Below are positions 45,599-55,125 of a DNA stretch of 64,000 nt, piece by piece (the first letter of the stretch is position 1; each line of letters begins with the position of its first letter). Under the pieces are notes generated by a model, which saw only the letters and a program-made list of their open reading frames with translations, ran no database searches and was not told the origin of the DNA. A program made the translations under genes and the position numbers. Origin of the DNA: Comamonadaceae bacterium ALPHA2B (GTDB lineage: Bacteria; Pseudomonadota; Gammaproteobacteria; Burkholderiales; Burkholderiaceae_C); NCBI GenBank assembly GCA_005503065.1, contig SCOE01000015.1, positions 1 to 64,000 on the forward strand, in the 5' to 3' direction.

Positions 45599-46573
45599 AT
45601 GAAACGACTCCAGTTCATGTCCGTGCGAGTGCTGCAGGGCCTGTTGGCCCTGCTGGTGATCGCCACCGCCAATTTCATGCTGGTACGCGCGGCTCCGGGC
45701 GACCCGGTGTCGATCATGGCCGGCGAGGCCGGAGCGTCCGACCCGCAGTTCGTGGCCCAGCTGAGAGCGCAGTTCGGCCTGGACCAGCCGCTGCCCACGC
45801 AGCTGGCGAACTACCTGGGCCATGTGCTCAGGCTCGACCTGGGCTACTCCTACCGGCAGCAGCAGCCCGTGGTCGATCTGATCCTGGACCGCCTGCCCGC
45901 CACGCTGCTGCTCACGGGCACGGCCTTCGGCCTGTCGCTGTTGTTCGGCATCGTGCTGGGCGCGTTGGCCAGCCGTCACGCGGGCAAGTGGCAGGACAGC
46001 CTGATCACCGTCGTGGCCCTGGTCTTCTACGCCACACCGCTGTACTGGCTGGCGATGATGGCCGTGCTGCTGTTCACCGTCCAGATGGACCTGCTGCCGG
46101 CCTTCGGCTTCTTCACCGTGGGCGCCGACCTCACCGGCATGGCCAAGGCGCTGGACATCGCCAGGCACCTGGTGCTGCCCGCATTCACGCTGGCGCTCTT
46201 CTACATGGCGGTCTACGCACGCATGACGCGCGCCTCGATGCTCGAGGTCGCGCAGATGGATTTCGTCAAGACCGCACGCGCCAAGGGCGTGCATCCAGGC
46301 CGCATCCAGCGCAAGCACATCCTGCGCAATGCGCTGCTGCCCGTGGTCACGCTCGCCGGGATCCAGGCGGGCGGCATGATCGGCGGCGCCGTGCTGACCG
46401 AAACCGTGTTCGCCTGGCCAGGCATCGGTCGGCTGATGTTCGACGCGCTGCTGCAGCGCGACTACAACCTGCTGCTGGGATGCTTCCTGTTCACCGCGGC
46501 CATGGCCGTGCTGTTCAACCTGATCACCGACTTCGTCTACACGCTGGTCGATCCCCGAATCGAACTGGGTTGA
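45599..46573 (+). CDS. ABC transporter permease, DppB type
   Basis: Inner-membrane permease of 324 residues with six hydrophobic segments. The N-terminal RVLQGLLALLVIATANFMLV, the extracytoplasmic FGLDQPLPTQLANYLG and the EAA loop (VKTARAKGVHPGRIQRKHIL) are typical of DppB/OppB. The ATG at 45599 is preferred over one at 45548, which would add a hydrophilic leader. Confidence 0.9.
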   Translation: MKRLQFMSVRVLQGLLALLVIATANFMLVRAAPGDPVSIMAGEAGASDPQFVAQLRAQFGLDQPLPTQLANYLGHVLRLDLGYSYRQQQPVVDLILDRLPATLLLTGTAFGLSLLFGIVLGALASRHAGKWQDSLITVVALVFYATPLYWLAMMAVLLFTVQMDLLPAFGFFTVGADLTGMAKALDIARHLVLPAFTLALFYMAVYARMTRASMLEVAQMDFVKTARAKGVHPGRIQRKHILRNALLPVVTLAGIQAGGMIGGAVLTETVFAWPGIGRLMFDALLQRDYNLLLGCFLFTAAMAVLFNLITDFVYTLVDPRIELG

Positions 46574-46583
46574 GGAGGTTCAC

Positions 46584-47426
46584 ATGAAGAACAGATTCTG
46601 GCGACGCTTCTGCCGCAACAAGGGCGCGGTCTTCGGCCTCATCGTGCTGATGCTGGTGGCGCTGGTCACTGCGCTCGGCCCCTTCTTCGCCCAGAACAAC
46701 CCCTGGGACATGGTCGGCATGCCCTTCGCACAGCCAGGCGCCGAGCAGGGCCTGCCCCTGGGCACCGACACCATGGGCCGCGACATCCTCGCAGGCATCG
46801 TGGCCGGCGCGCGTGTCTCGCTGCTCATCGGCGTGGTCTCCACCGTGGTGTCACTGCTGATCGGCGTGTCGATCGGCGCCATCGCGGGCTACTTCGGCGG
46901 CTGGGTCGACGCCACGCTGATGCGCTTCACCGAGCTCTTTCAGGCCGTGCCGAGCTTCGCCCTGGCCATCGTGCTGGTGGCGATCTTCGAGCCCTCGGTC
47001 GGCTCCATCGTGGCAGCCATCGCAGTGGTCTCCTGGCCGCCGGTGGCGCGTCTCGTGCGCAGCGAGTTCCTCACGCTGCGACAGCGCGATTTCGTGGCCG
47101 CGGCCCAGCTCGCGGGACAGTCCACGCCGCGCATCATCCTCACGCAGATCCTGCCCAGCGCCGCCTCGCCCATCGTCGTGATGGCTTCGCTGATGGTGGC
47201 CACGGCCATCCTGCTGGAGTCGTCCCTGAGCTTCCTGGGCCTGGGCGATCCGAACCAGATGAGCTGGGGCTACATGGTCGGCTCGGCCCGCACGGTGCTG
47301 CGCCAGGCCTGGTGGATGGCGGTGTTCCCGGGCGTGGCCATCCTCCTCACGGTGCTGGCGCTGAACCTGGTCGGCGAAGGCCTGAACGATGGACTCAACG
47401 CACGTGCCGACGGGAGGGGGAAATGA
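46584..47426 (+). CDS. ABC transporter permease, DppC type
   Basis: Second permease subunit, 280 residues. It has the DppC-type N-terminal OppC_N region (RRFCRNKGAVFGLIVLMLVA), then LPLGTDTMGRDILAGIVAGA and the EAA loop FVAAAQLAGQSTPRIILTQI. GAGGAGG lies upstream. It overlaps the ATPase gene by 4 bp. Confidence 0.9.
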   Translation: MKNRFWRRFCRNKGAVFGLIVLMLVALVTALGPFFAQNNPWDMVGMPFAQPGAEQGLPLGTDTMGRDILAGIVAGARVSLLIGVVSTVVSLLIGVSIGAIAGYFGGWVDATLMRFTELFQAVPSFALAIVLVAIFEPSVGSIVAAIAVVSWPPVARLVRSEFLTLRQRDFVAAAQLAGQSTPRIILTQILPSAASPIVVMASLMVATAILLESSLSFLGLGDPNQMSWGYMVGSARTVLRQAWWMAVFPGVAILLTVLALNLVGEGLNDGLNARADGRGK

Positions 47427-49063
47427 AGATGGAGAACATCGAACTGCCGGTGCTGGACATCCAGGACCTGGACATCCGCCTGCCCCAGGGTGGTGACCGG
47501 GCGCTCGCCGTGCAGCGCGCCTCGCTGCATCTGCTGCCAGGCCAGACCCTGTGCGTGGTGGGCGAGTCCGGATCGGGCAAGTCCATGATCGCCAACGCCA
47601 TCATGGGCCTCTTGCCGCGGCCGCATGTGGAACCCGTGGCGGGCAAGATCCTGTTCGACGGCAAGGACCTGCTGAAGTTGAACGAAGCCCAACTGCGCGA
47701 GCTGCGCGGCCGGCGCATCGGCATGGTGTTCCAGGAGCCGATGACGGCGCTCAACCCCGTCATGCGTATCGGCGAGCAGATCGCGGAGGTGCTCGATGCG
47801 CACGTGAGCATGCCGGCCGCCGAGAAGCGTCGGCGCATCCTCGCGGCGCTGGCGGACGTGGGCCTGCCCGAGCCCGAGGCGCTCATCGACAGCTACCCCT
47901 TCCGCCTTTCGGGCGGCCAGCGGCAGCGCGTGATGATCGCCTGCGCGCTGATCCTGGAGCCGGCCCTGCTGATCTGCGACGAGCCCACGACCGCGCTGGA
48001 TGTGACCACCCAGGCGCAGATCCTGAAGCTCATCCGCGAGTTGCAGCAGCGCAAGGGCACGGCCGTGCTGTTCATCACGCACGATTTCGGCGTGGTCGCC
48101 GAGATCGCCCACCAGGTCGTCGTGATGCAGACCGGCCGGGTGGTCGAGGCCGGCCCGGCCGCCGCCGTGCTGGCCCGCCCCCAGCACGACTACACCCGCA
48201 AGCTGATCGCCGCGATCCCGAACGGTCACGTGCGGCAGTTGGCGCACGAACGCCCGATCGACCGCGTGCTGCAGGTGCAGGACCTGCGCAAGACCTATGT
48301 CACGGGTGGCAGCCTGTTCAAGAAGGGCCGGCGCGTTGAAGCGGCCAAGGGCCTGTCCTTCGACCTGCGCCGCGGCGAGACGCTGGGTCTGGTGGGCGAG
48401 TCCGGCTCGGGCAAGTCCACCGTGGGCCGCTGCATCGTGGGTCTGGCGCCCTTCGACAGCGGGCGCGTGCTGTTCAAGGGGCGCGCGCTGCAGCCGGGCG
48501 CACGGTTCCGCCAGCAGACGCAGGGCAGGATCCAGATGGTGTTCCAGGACCCCTACGCCTCGCTCAACCCGCGCCACCGCATCGGTTCGGCCATCGCCCA
48601 GGGCCCGATCGCCCAAGGCCTGTCGAAGGAGAAGGCCATGGCCCGCGCCATGGAACTGCTGGAACTGGTGGGCCTGAAGCCCGACGCCGCCGATCGCTTT
48701 CCGCACGAATTCTCGGGCGGCCAGCGGCAGCGCATCGGGATCGCGCGTGCGTTGGCCATGGAACCCGAGCTGCTGGTGGCCGACGAGCCGGTCTCGGCCC
48801 TGGACGTGTCGGTGCAGGCCCAGGTCCTGAAGCTGTTCGCGCAGGTGCGCGAGCGCTTCCAGCTGGCGATGGTCTTCATCACCCACGACCTGCGCGTGGC
48901 CGGCGAGATGTGCGACCACATCGCCGTGATGCAGCGCGGGCAGATCGTCGAGTATGGCGAGACGGCCCAGGTGCTGGCCGATCCGAGGCACGCCTACACA
49001 CGCACGCTGATCGAGGCGCAGCCCAGGCTGTCGGCGGCTGCCGCGGAGGTGGCCACCGCATGA
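47423..49063 (+). CDS. ABC ATPase with two fused nucleotide-binding domains (DppD-DppF type)
   Basis: Single chain of 546 residues carrying both ATPase domains of a dipeptide-type importer. Domain 1: [46 protein letters not shown]. Domain 2 (from about residue 275): [46 protein letters not shown]. Both signatures are intact. GGGAGGGG precedes the ATG at 47423. Overlaps the next gene by 4 bp. Confidence 0.92.
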   Translation: MKMENIELPVLDIQDLDIRLPQGGDRALAVQRASLHLLPGQTLCVVGESGSGKSMIANAIMGLLPRPHVEPVAGKILFDGKDLLKLNEAQLRELRGRRIGMVFQEPMTALNPVMRIGEQIAEVLDAHVSMPAAEKRRRILAALADVGLPEPEALIDSYPFRLSGGQRQRVMIACALILEPALLICDEPTTALDVTTQAQILKLIRELQQRKGTAVLFITHDFGVVAEIAHQVVVMQTGRVVEAGPAAAVLARPQHDYTRKLIAAIPNGHVRQLAHERPIDRVLQVQDLRKTYVTGGSLFKKGRRVEAAKGLSFDLRRGETLGLVGESGSGKSTVGRCIVGLAPFDSGRVLFKGRALQPGARFRQQTQGRIQMVFQDPYASLNPRHRIGSAIAQGPIAQGLSKEKAMARAMELLELVGLKPDAADRFPHEFSGGQRQRIGIARALAMEPELLVADEPVSALDVSVQAQVLKLFAQVRERFQLAMVFITHDLRVAGEMCDHIAVMQRGQIVEYGETAQVLADPRHAYTRTLIEAQPRLSAAAAEVATA

Positions 49064-49962
49064 CGCTGAACATCGCCCTGGTCTCCGACCAGATCGCCAT
49101 GGACTACCTGCGGCCTGCCTTCAGCGCGCGCTTTCCCGATGCCAAGCTCCACCGCATCGACACCGAGGTGCAGGAACTCGAGGCGCTCGACGACATCGAC
49201 GCCGTCGTCTGCTGGTCGCCCCCCGTCGGCCTGCTCGCCCGCATGCCCAGGCTTCGCCTGATCCAGTCGGTTGGCGCCGGCACCGACCACATCACGCGCG
49301 ACACCGCGCTGCCCGACGTGCCGATCCGCCGCATCGTCGACCCCGAGATGGCGGCCGGCATGAACGCCTACGTGGCCTGGGCGGTGGTGCATGGCCAGCG
49401 CCACATGGCCCGTTACATCGAGAACCAGCGCCGTGCCGCATGGGAGGAAGCGCCCGTGGTGTCTCCAGGTCGCCACCGGGTGGGCATCGCAGGCCTGGGC
49501 GTGCTCGGCCAATCGGCTGCGCGCGCGCTCACGGCCATCGGCTACAGGGTGCGCGGCTGGAGCCGCAGCGCCAAGAGCGGTCTGCCCGACGGCGTGGAGG
49601 CCTTCCACGGCGACGCGGCGCGCGCCGATTTCCTCGCCGGCTGCGACACCCTGGTCTGCCTGCTGCCGCTGACAGAAGACACCCGCGGCATCCTGAACGC
49701 CGCACTTTTCGAGCAACTGCCGCACGGTGCGCACCTGGTCAACGCGGGCCGCGGTGCCCAGCTCGTGCAGGACGACCTGCTCGCCGCGCTGGAGAGCGGC
49801 CAGGTTGCCTCGGCCGTGCTGGATGCCTTCGTGGAGGAGCCGTTGCACGCCGCGCATCCGTTCTGGCACCACCCGCGCATCACCGTCACGCCGCACATCG
49901 CCACGCGCACCGGCCCCGAGGCCATCGCGCGGCAGACCGAAGACAACCTGAAGCGCCTTTGA
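49060..49962 (+). CDS. GhrA-like D-2-hydroxyacid dehydrogenase
   Basis: NAD(P)-dependent glyoxylate/hydroxypyruvate reductase A-like enzyme, 300 residues. The Rossmann motif is VGIAGLGVLGQSAARAL (about residues 140-156). Catalytic residues are Arg in VNAGRGAQLVQ, Glu in LDAFVEEPLHAAH and His in TVTPHIATRT. In this operon it could reduce or oxidise a 2-oxo/2-hydroxy acid formed by the aminotransferase. Direction and substrate are inferred. The ATG overlaps the ATPase stop. Confidence 0.87.
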   Translation: MTLNIALVSDQIAMDYLRPAFSARFPDAKLHRIDTEVQELEALDDIDAVVCWSPPVGLLARMPRLRLIQSVGAGTDHITRDTALPDVPIRRIVDPEMAAGMNAYVAWAVVHGQRHMARYIENQRRAAWEEAPVVSPGRHRVGIAGLGVLGQSAARALTAIGYRVRGWSRSAKSGLPDGVEAFHGDAARADFLAGCDTLVCLLPLTEDTRGILNAALFEQLPHGAHLVNAGRGAQLVQDDLLAALESGQVASAVLDAFVEEPLHAAHPFWHHPRITVTPHIATRTGPEAIARQTEDNLKRL

Positions 49963-49998
49963 GGGCCCTTCACGCCTGAAAACCCAGGAAGAACATCC

Positions 49999-51384
49999 AT
50001 GGCCAAAGACATGCTGAGCACCGGCGAGAAGGACGTCGCCACCCACCTGCACTCGTACACCAACCTCGCCGCGCTGCCGCAGACGCCGCCGCTGGTGATC
50101 GTGAGCGGCGACGGCATCCACGTCGTCGACGACCAGGGCAGGCGTTACGTCGAGGGCATGTCCGGTCTGTGGTGCGCCTCGCTGGGCTTTTCGAACAAGC
50201 GCCTGGCTGCGGCCGGCGCCAGGGCGCTGGAAACCCTGCCTTATTACCACACCTTCAACCAGCGCACCAACGTCGCCGTGGCCGACCTGGCCGAGAAGCT
50301 GCTGGCACTGGCGCCAGCACCGATGGCGCGCGTGTTCTTCGCCAACTCGGGCTCCGAGGCCAACGACAGCGCCGTCAAGATGGTCTGGTACTACCACAAC
50401 GCCATCGGCCAACCCGGCAAGAAGAAGATCATTGCGCGTCGCAACGCCTACCACGGCGTGACCGTGGCCGCCGCCAGCCTGGGCGGCCTGGACGGCAACC
50501 ACCGCGACTTCGACCTGCCCATCGCCACGGCGCCTGCTGCGCGCTTCCTTCATGTGGATTGCCCGCATCACTACCGCTATGCCCAACCCGGCGAGACCGA
50601 ACAGGACTTCTCCACGCGCCTCGCGCAGCAGCTCGAGGAACGCATCCTGGCCGAAGGCCCCGACACCGTGGCCGCCTTCATCGCGGAGCCCGTCATGGGC
50701 GCAGGCGGCGTGCTGGTGCCGCCGGCCGGCTACTTCGACAAGGTACAGGCCGTGCTGCGCAGGTACGACGTGCTCATGATCGCCGACGAGGTGATCTGCG
50801 GCTTCGGCCGCACCGGCAACATGTTCGGCTCGACGACCTTCGGCATCCGGCCCGACATCCTCACCTGCGCCAAGGCGCTGTCCTCGGGTTACATGCCGAT
50901 CTCGGCCGTCATGGTCAACGACAAGGTGCACAGCGCCATCGCTGCCCACAGCGGCAAGCTCGGCAGCTTCGGCCACGGCTACACCTACTCGGGCCACCCG
51001 GTCGCCTGCGCGGTGGCGCTGGAGACGCTGCAGGTCTACGAGGACGAGAAACTCGTCGACCATGTGCAGGCGCTGGCACCGGCCTTCCGGGCCGGCCTCG
51101 AGGGCTTTGCCGACCGCCGCTGGGTCGGGAACGTGCGCTGCGCGGGCCTGATCGGCGCCATCGAACTCATGGCCGACAAGGCGGCGCGCACCCCCTTCGC
51201 GGCCGACCGCAAGGCCGGGTACCGCTTCGCCACGCTGGCGCTGGAAGAAGGGCTGATCGTGCGCGCCATGGGCGACAGCATCGGCCTGTGCCCGCCGCTG
51301 GTCATCACCACGGTCGAGCTGGCCGACCTGTTCGCGCGCCTTGCGCGCGCCATGGACCGTTTCGACGCGGAACTGGAGGCCTGA
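49999..51384 (+). CDS. Class III aminotransferase
   Basis: PLP-dependent omega-aminotransferase of 461 residues, in the group with putrescine- and beta-alanine-pyruvate aminotransferases. It has YVEGMSGLWCASLGFSNKRL, the PLP phosphate-binding FFANSGSEANDSAVKM, IADEVICGFGRTGNMFG, and the Schiff-base Lys292 in TCAKALSSGYMPISA. It probably moves an amino group from an amine to pyruvate or a similar acceptor. The exact amine is unknown. Confidence 0.9.
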   Translation: MAKDMLSTGEKDVATHLHSYTNLAALPQTPPLVIVSGDGIHVVDDQGRRYVEGMSGLWCASLGFSNKRLAAAGARALETLPYYHTFNQRTNVAVADLAEKLLALAPAPMARVFFANSGSEANDSAVKMVWYYHNAIGQPGKKKIIARRNAYHGVTVAAASLGGLDGNHRDFDLPIATAPAARFLHVDCPHHYRYAQPGETEQDFSTRLAQQLEERILAEGPDTVAAFIAEPVMGAGGVLVPPAGYFDKVQAVLRRYDVLMIADEVICGFGRTGNMFGSTTFGIRPDILTCAKALSSGYMPISAVMVNDKVHSAIAAHSGKLGSFGHGYTYSGHPVACAVALETLQVYEDEKLVDHVQALAPAFRAGLEGFADRRWVGNVRCAGLIGAIELMADKAARTPFAADRKAGYRFATLALEEGLIVRAMGDSIGLCPPLVITTVELADLFARLARAMDRFDAELEA

Positions 51385-51386
51385 CC

Positions 51387-52424
51387 ATGCAAGCCTTTTT
51401 CTCCGAAGACCAGCTGCTGCACGACCCACAGCAGTACATGCGCGTGGGCCGCATCTGCAAGCCCGCCGACCTGCCCACGCGCGCCGAGGCACTGATGGGA
51501 ACCTTGGCCGCGCGCGGCATCACGGTGAGCGCGCCGCCCGAGGCGGGCCGCCAGGCGCTGGAGCTCGTCCACGCCACCGATTACCTGGACTACCTGGAAA
51601 CGGCGTTCGAGCGCTGGCAGAAGATCGAGTCCTTCGGCCTGCAACCCGGCATCGAGGTCCTGCCCAACATGTCGCCGCACGGTCCTCGCGAAGGCGCGTG
51701 CCCTTCGCCCGCCATGCTCGCTCAGACGGGCTGGTACGTGGGCGACCTGTCCTGCCCCATCGGCCCGAACACCTGGCGTTCGGTGCTGCGCTCGGCCCAC
51801 GCAGCACTGGCCGCAGCCAAGACGGTGCAAGCCGCAGGCGGCGTGGCCTATGCCCTGTGCCGGCCTTCCGGCCACCATGCCCAGCGTGCCCGCGCGGCCG
51901 GCTTCTGCTACGTGAACAACAGCGCCATCGCGGCAGCGACGCTGCGCCAGACGCATGCCCGCGTGGCCGTGCTCGACATCGACGCGCACCATGGCGACGG
52001 CACGCAGCAGATCTTCTACGGCCGCGGCGATGTGCTGACCATCTCCACGCATGCCGACCCTTCCAACTACTACCCCTGGTACACGGGCTACGCACACGAG
52101 CGCGGCACGGGCGAGGGCGCCGGCTGCAACCTGAACCTGCCGCTCGCCCACGGCAGCGGCAACGAAGAGTTCGCGCATGCGCTGGACCAGGCCGTGGCCG
52201 CCATCGAGCGCTTCCAGCCCCAGGCGCTGGTGATGCCGCTGGGCTTCGACACGTACAGGGACGATCCCATCAGCGTGCTCAAGTTCGACATGGAAGCCTT
52301 CCGGCTGGCCGGCGCCCGCGTGCGCGCCCTCGGCCTTCCCACCGTGGTGGTGCAGGAAGGCGGCTACATGGTGAGCGCCATCGGCGCTGCGCTGGATGCC
52401 TTCCTGGAAGGGCTGAACGCGTGA
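51387..52424 (+). CDS. Acetylpolyamine-amidohydrolase-like deacetylase 1
   Basis: Zinc-dependent HDAC-family enzyme of 345 residues. Metal ligands are Asp199 and His201 in LDIDAHHGDGTQ and Asp288 in GFDTYRDDP, where Tyr replaces the usual His two residues after the Asp. The His-His pair is in RPSGHHAQRARAAGFCYVNN, and the transition-state Tyr327 is in QEGGYM. Its N-terminus resembles acetylpolyamine amidohydrolases, which release acetate from N-acetylated amines. GGAGG lies ahead of the ATG, 2 bp after the aminotransferase stop. Confidence 0.87.
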   Translation: MQAFFSEDQLLHDPQQYMRVGRICKPADLPTRAEALMGTLAARGITVSAPPEAGRQALELVHATDYLDYLETAFERWQKIESFGLQPGIEVLPNMSPHGPREGACPSPAMLAQTGWYVGDLSCPIGPNTWRSVLRSAHAALAAAKTVQAAGGVAYALCRPSGHHAQRARAAGFCYVNNSAIAAATLRQTHARVAVLDIDAHHGDGTQQIFYGRGDVLTISTHADPSNYYPWYTGYAHERGTGEGAGCNLNLPLAHGSGNEEFAHALDQAVAAIERFQPQALVMPLGFDTYRDDPISVLKFDMEAFRLAGARVRALGLPTVVVQEGGYMVSAIGAALDAFLEGLNA

Positions 52425-52467
52425 CGCCGGCGTTGAATCACGAGCGGCTCTGCCGGGACCGGGCCCG

Positions 52468-53361
52468 ATGAACTCCGTGGCGGCTTCGACATCACTGCCG
52501 CACGGCGATGGCGCGGCCACCGGCATCGCGCTGTTCCTGGGTGCGCTGGTGCTGTTCGCGGCCTACGACGCCTTCGCCAAGCAGATGGTGGCGCACTACG
52601 CCCCGGCCGTCGTCAACCTGGGACGCTATACCTCCATCAACATGCTGGCCCTGGTGCTGCTGCTGCGTCATGGCGACTTGCGCCTGTGGCGCCAGCCTCA
52701 TCAGAAACTGCTCGTGGCGCGCAGCGTGGCGCTGGCCGTCGTGGCCACCTGCTTCATGACCGCGCTGGTCACCATGCCGCTGGCCGAGGCCACGGCCATC
52801 TACTTCACGGCACCGCTGATCATGGTGGCGGTTTCACCCTGGCTGCTCGGCGAGCGCGTGGACCGCGCCCAATGGACGGCGGTGCTTCTGGGCTTCGCAG
52901 GCATGCTGTGCATCGTGCGACCGGGGGCCGACCTGCCCCTGGCAGGCACACTGCTGATGGCGGTGTCGGCCGTGTGCTACGCGCTGTTCCAGGTCCTCAC
53001 GCGCCGGCTCTCCGGGCTCGTGGCCGCACCGGTGCAGTTCGCCCATGCGGCATTGGCCTGCCTCGTCATCACCAACCTGCCCGCGCTGTTCGTTCCGCAC
53101 ATCACGCTGCCGCCCTGGCCCGAGATGGCGGTGCTGGTCGCCGGCGGCGCCCTGAGCGGCAGCGCCCAGCTGCTGCTGCTGGCCGCATTCCGGCGCGTGG
53201 GCGCGGCTACCCTGGCGCCGCTCAACTACGTGCAGCTGCTGCTGGCCGTGCTGATCAGCACGCTGTGGTTCCAGCGCCCGCCGGACGCACCGGCCCTGGG
53301 CGGCATGGCGCTGATCGCGGTGGCCGGCGCCTACCTGGCGCGGGCGCGGCGCCCGGCATGA
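52468..53361 (+). CDS. EamA/DMT-family transporter
   Basis: Ten-helix drug/metabolite transporter of 297 residues with two EamA repeats (about residues 18-145 and 160-290). RYTSINMLALVLLLRHGD and AEATAIYFTAPLIMVAVSPW are typical. Members export or import amino acids, amines and related compounds. It may export a toxic intermediate of the pathway, which is inference. Confidence 0.87.
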   Translation: MNSVAASTSLPHGDGAATGIALFLGALVLFAAYDAFAKQMVAHYAPAVVNLGRYTSINMLALVLLLRHGDLRLWRQPHQKLLVARSVALAVVATCFMTALVTMPLAEATAIYFTAPLIMVAVSPWLLGERVDRAQWTAVLLGFAGMLCIVRPGADLPLAGTLLMAVSAVCYALFQVLTRRLSGLVAAPVQFAHAALACLVITNLPALFVPHITLPPWPEMAVLVAGGALSGSAQLLLLAAFRRVGAATLAPLNYVQLLLAVLISTLWFQRPPDAPALGGMALIAVAGAYLARARRPA

Positions 53362-53395
53362 TGCGGGGGCACACAAGACAACGATGGAGATCACC

Positions 53396-54085
53396 ATGAG
53401 CACGAGCCGGGCCGAAGCGGCCGCCGCACCGTCCTTTTCCTCTATCCAGGTCCCCGACCTGGTCGGCGTGGTCGAGGCGCAGTTGCAGCAGGCCATCCTG
53501 TCTGGACGCATCGCGCCCGGCGAGCGCATCGTCGAAGCCGAGCTGGCGCGCCAGATGGGCGTGAGCCGCGCGCCCGTGCGCGAGGCGGCGCGTCGGCTGG
53601 AGAGCCTGGGCCTGCTGGTCTCGCGCCCGCGCCACGGCTTCGCGGTGCGTACGGTCTCGCCCAAGCAGGTCAACGACCTCTACGAGGTGCGCATCCAGCT
53701 CGAATTGCTCGGCGCTGCGCTGGCATGCCAGCACGCCAGCGACGCCGACCTGGCCGCGCTGGATGCGCGCGTCGACGACATGGTGGCACGCGCCGACACG
53801 CTCGCGACAGCCGAGCGCGTGGCGCTGGACCTGGACTTCCATTTCGCGATCAGCGCGCTGTCGGGCAACGACTATCTGCACCGGCTGTTCGACAACCTCC
53901 AGACCGAGGTCCGCATGTTCCTGGCGCTCAGTGAAGACAGCTACGGCGACCTGAAGACCCTGGCCGAGACGCACCGCCCCATTGCCCAGGCGATGGCGCG
54001 GCGCGATGTGGATGCCGTTCAGCACGCGCTGCGTTTCCACCTCGAGGACGCCAAGGCCCATGCCTGCGGCCTGTTCAGGACCTGA
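53396..54085 (+). CDS. GntR-family regulator, FCD type
   Basis: Repressor-type regulator of 229 residues. The N-terminal winged helix contains LQQAILSGRIAPGERIVEAE and RQMGVSRAPVREAARRLESLG (about residues 28-75). The C-terminal FCD ligand domain has the metal-binding pattern LYEVRIQLELLG, DLDFHFAISALSGN and ETHRPIAQAMARRD. GGAG precedes the ATG at 53396. It lies inside the operon it probably controls, perhaps through the palindrome at 43082. Confidence 0.9.
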   Translation: MSTSRAEAAAAPSFSSIQVPDLVGVVEAQLQQAILSGRIAPGERIVEAELARQMGVSRAPVREAARRLESLGLLVSRPRHGFAVRTVSPKQVNDLYEVRIQLELLGAALACQHASDADLAALDARVDDMVARADTLATAERVALDLDFHFAISALSGNDYLHRLFDNLQTEVRMFLALSEDSYGDLKTLAETHRPIAQAMARRDVDAVQHALRFHLEDAKAHACGLFRT

Positions 54086-54096
54086 AGCACCCACCG

Positions 54097-55125
54097 ATGA
54101 AAGTCATCTACAGCGACCGGCACATCGGGCACGACCCGCAACAGTTCGTCGTGCGCGGCAAGTTCAAGCGCAGCAACGAGCAGCCCGAGCGCGCCCACCT
54201 GCTGCTGCAGGCAGCCCGCGAGCAGGGCCACGCCGTGCTCGCGCCCGAGGACCACGGCGCCGGCCCACGCGCCGCCATCCACACGCCCCAGTACCTGCGC
54301 TTCCTGGAGACGGCCTGGGCGCGCTGGCAGCAGCTCGACGATCCCTCCTTCGAGGTGATCCCCAACGTCCACCCCTTCCCGGGCCAGCCCTTCACCTACC
54401 CGGACAGCCTGGTCGGCCAGGCCGGCTACCACCTGGGCGACATGGCATGCGCCATCGGCCCCCATACCTGGGAGGCGGCCGTGTGGTCGGCCCACACGGC
54501 CACGCACGCGGCCCAACTGGTGCTCGACGGCGAGCGCGCCGCCTATGCCTTGTGCCGCCCGCCGGGGCACCATGCCTATGCCGACCGGGCCAACGGCTTC
54601 ACCTACCTCAACAACGCGGCCATCGCCGCGCAGCAGCTGCGCCGGCTTTTCGACCGCGTGGCCATCGTGGACGTGGACGTGCACCACGGCAACGGCACGC
54701 AAGGCATCTTCTGGCGACGACGCGACGTGCTCACGGTCTCCCTGCACGGCGACCCGCACTTCTGCACGCCCTTCTTCACCGGCCATGCCCACGAGCAGGG
54801 CGAAGGCGACGGCCTGGGCTACAACCTGAATGTGCCGCTGGCCCGCGGCACCGACACCGAGGGCTACCTCGCGGCGTTGCGGCGCGCCCTGGACGCCGTG
54901 CGTGCCTACGCCCCCGGCGCCCTGGTGGTGGCACTGGGCCTCGACGCCCACGAGCACGATCCCTACCAGGCCCTGGCCGTGAGCACCGAAGGCTTCGCGC
55001 GCATCACCGCCGAACTGGCCCGGCTGGGCCTGCCCACCGTGCTGGTACAGGAGGGTGGCTACCTGTCTCCCGACCTCGGGCCCAATCTTGGCAGCGCGCT
55101 GGCCGGCTTCGAGCAGGCGGCATGA
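54097..55125 (+). CDS. Acetylpolyamine-amidohydrolase-like deacetylase 2
   Basis: Second HDAC-family amidohydrolase of the operon, 342 residues. Zinc ligands are in VDVDVHHGNGTQG and LGLDAHEHDPY, the His pair is in RPPGHHAYADRANGFTYLNN, and the Tyr is in QEGGYLS. It is clearly homologous to the protein at 51387 but well diverged, so the two probably act on different acyl-amines rather than being a recent duplicate. It overlaps the kinase gene by 4 bp. Confidence 0.87.
   Translation: MKVIYSDRHIGHDPQQFVVRGKFKRSNEQPERAHLLLQAAREQGHAVLAPEDHGAGPRAAIHTPQYLRFLETAWARWQQLDDPSFEVIPNVHPFPGQPFTYPDSLVGQAGYHLGDMACAIGPHTWEAAVWSAHTATHAAQLVLDGERAAYALCRPPGHHAYADRANGFTYLNNAAIAAQQLRRLFDRVAIVDVDVHHGNGTQGIFWRRRDVLTVSLHGDPHFCTPFFTGHAHEQGEGDGLGYNLNVPLARGTDTEGYLAALRRALDAVRAYAPGALVVALGLDAHEHDPYQALAVSTEGFARITAELARLGLPTVLVQEGGYLSPDLGPNLGSALAGFEQAA

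Noticed and set aside
43862-46318. An 818-codon minus-strand frame opposite the peptide importer genes
   Set aside because: The plus-strand products have clear family motifs; the minus frame is His/Val/Gly-rich with none.
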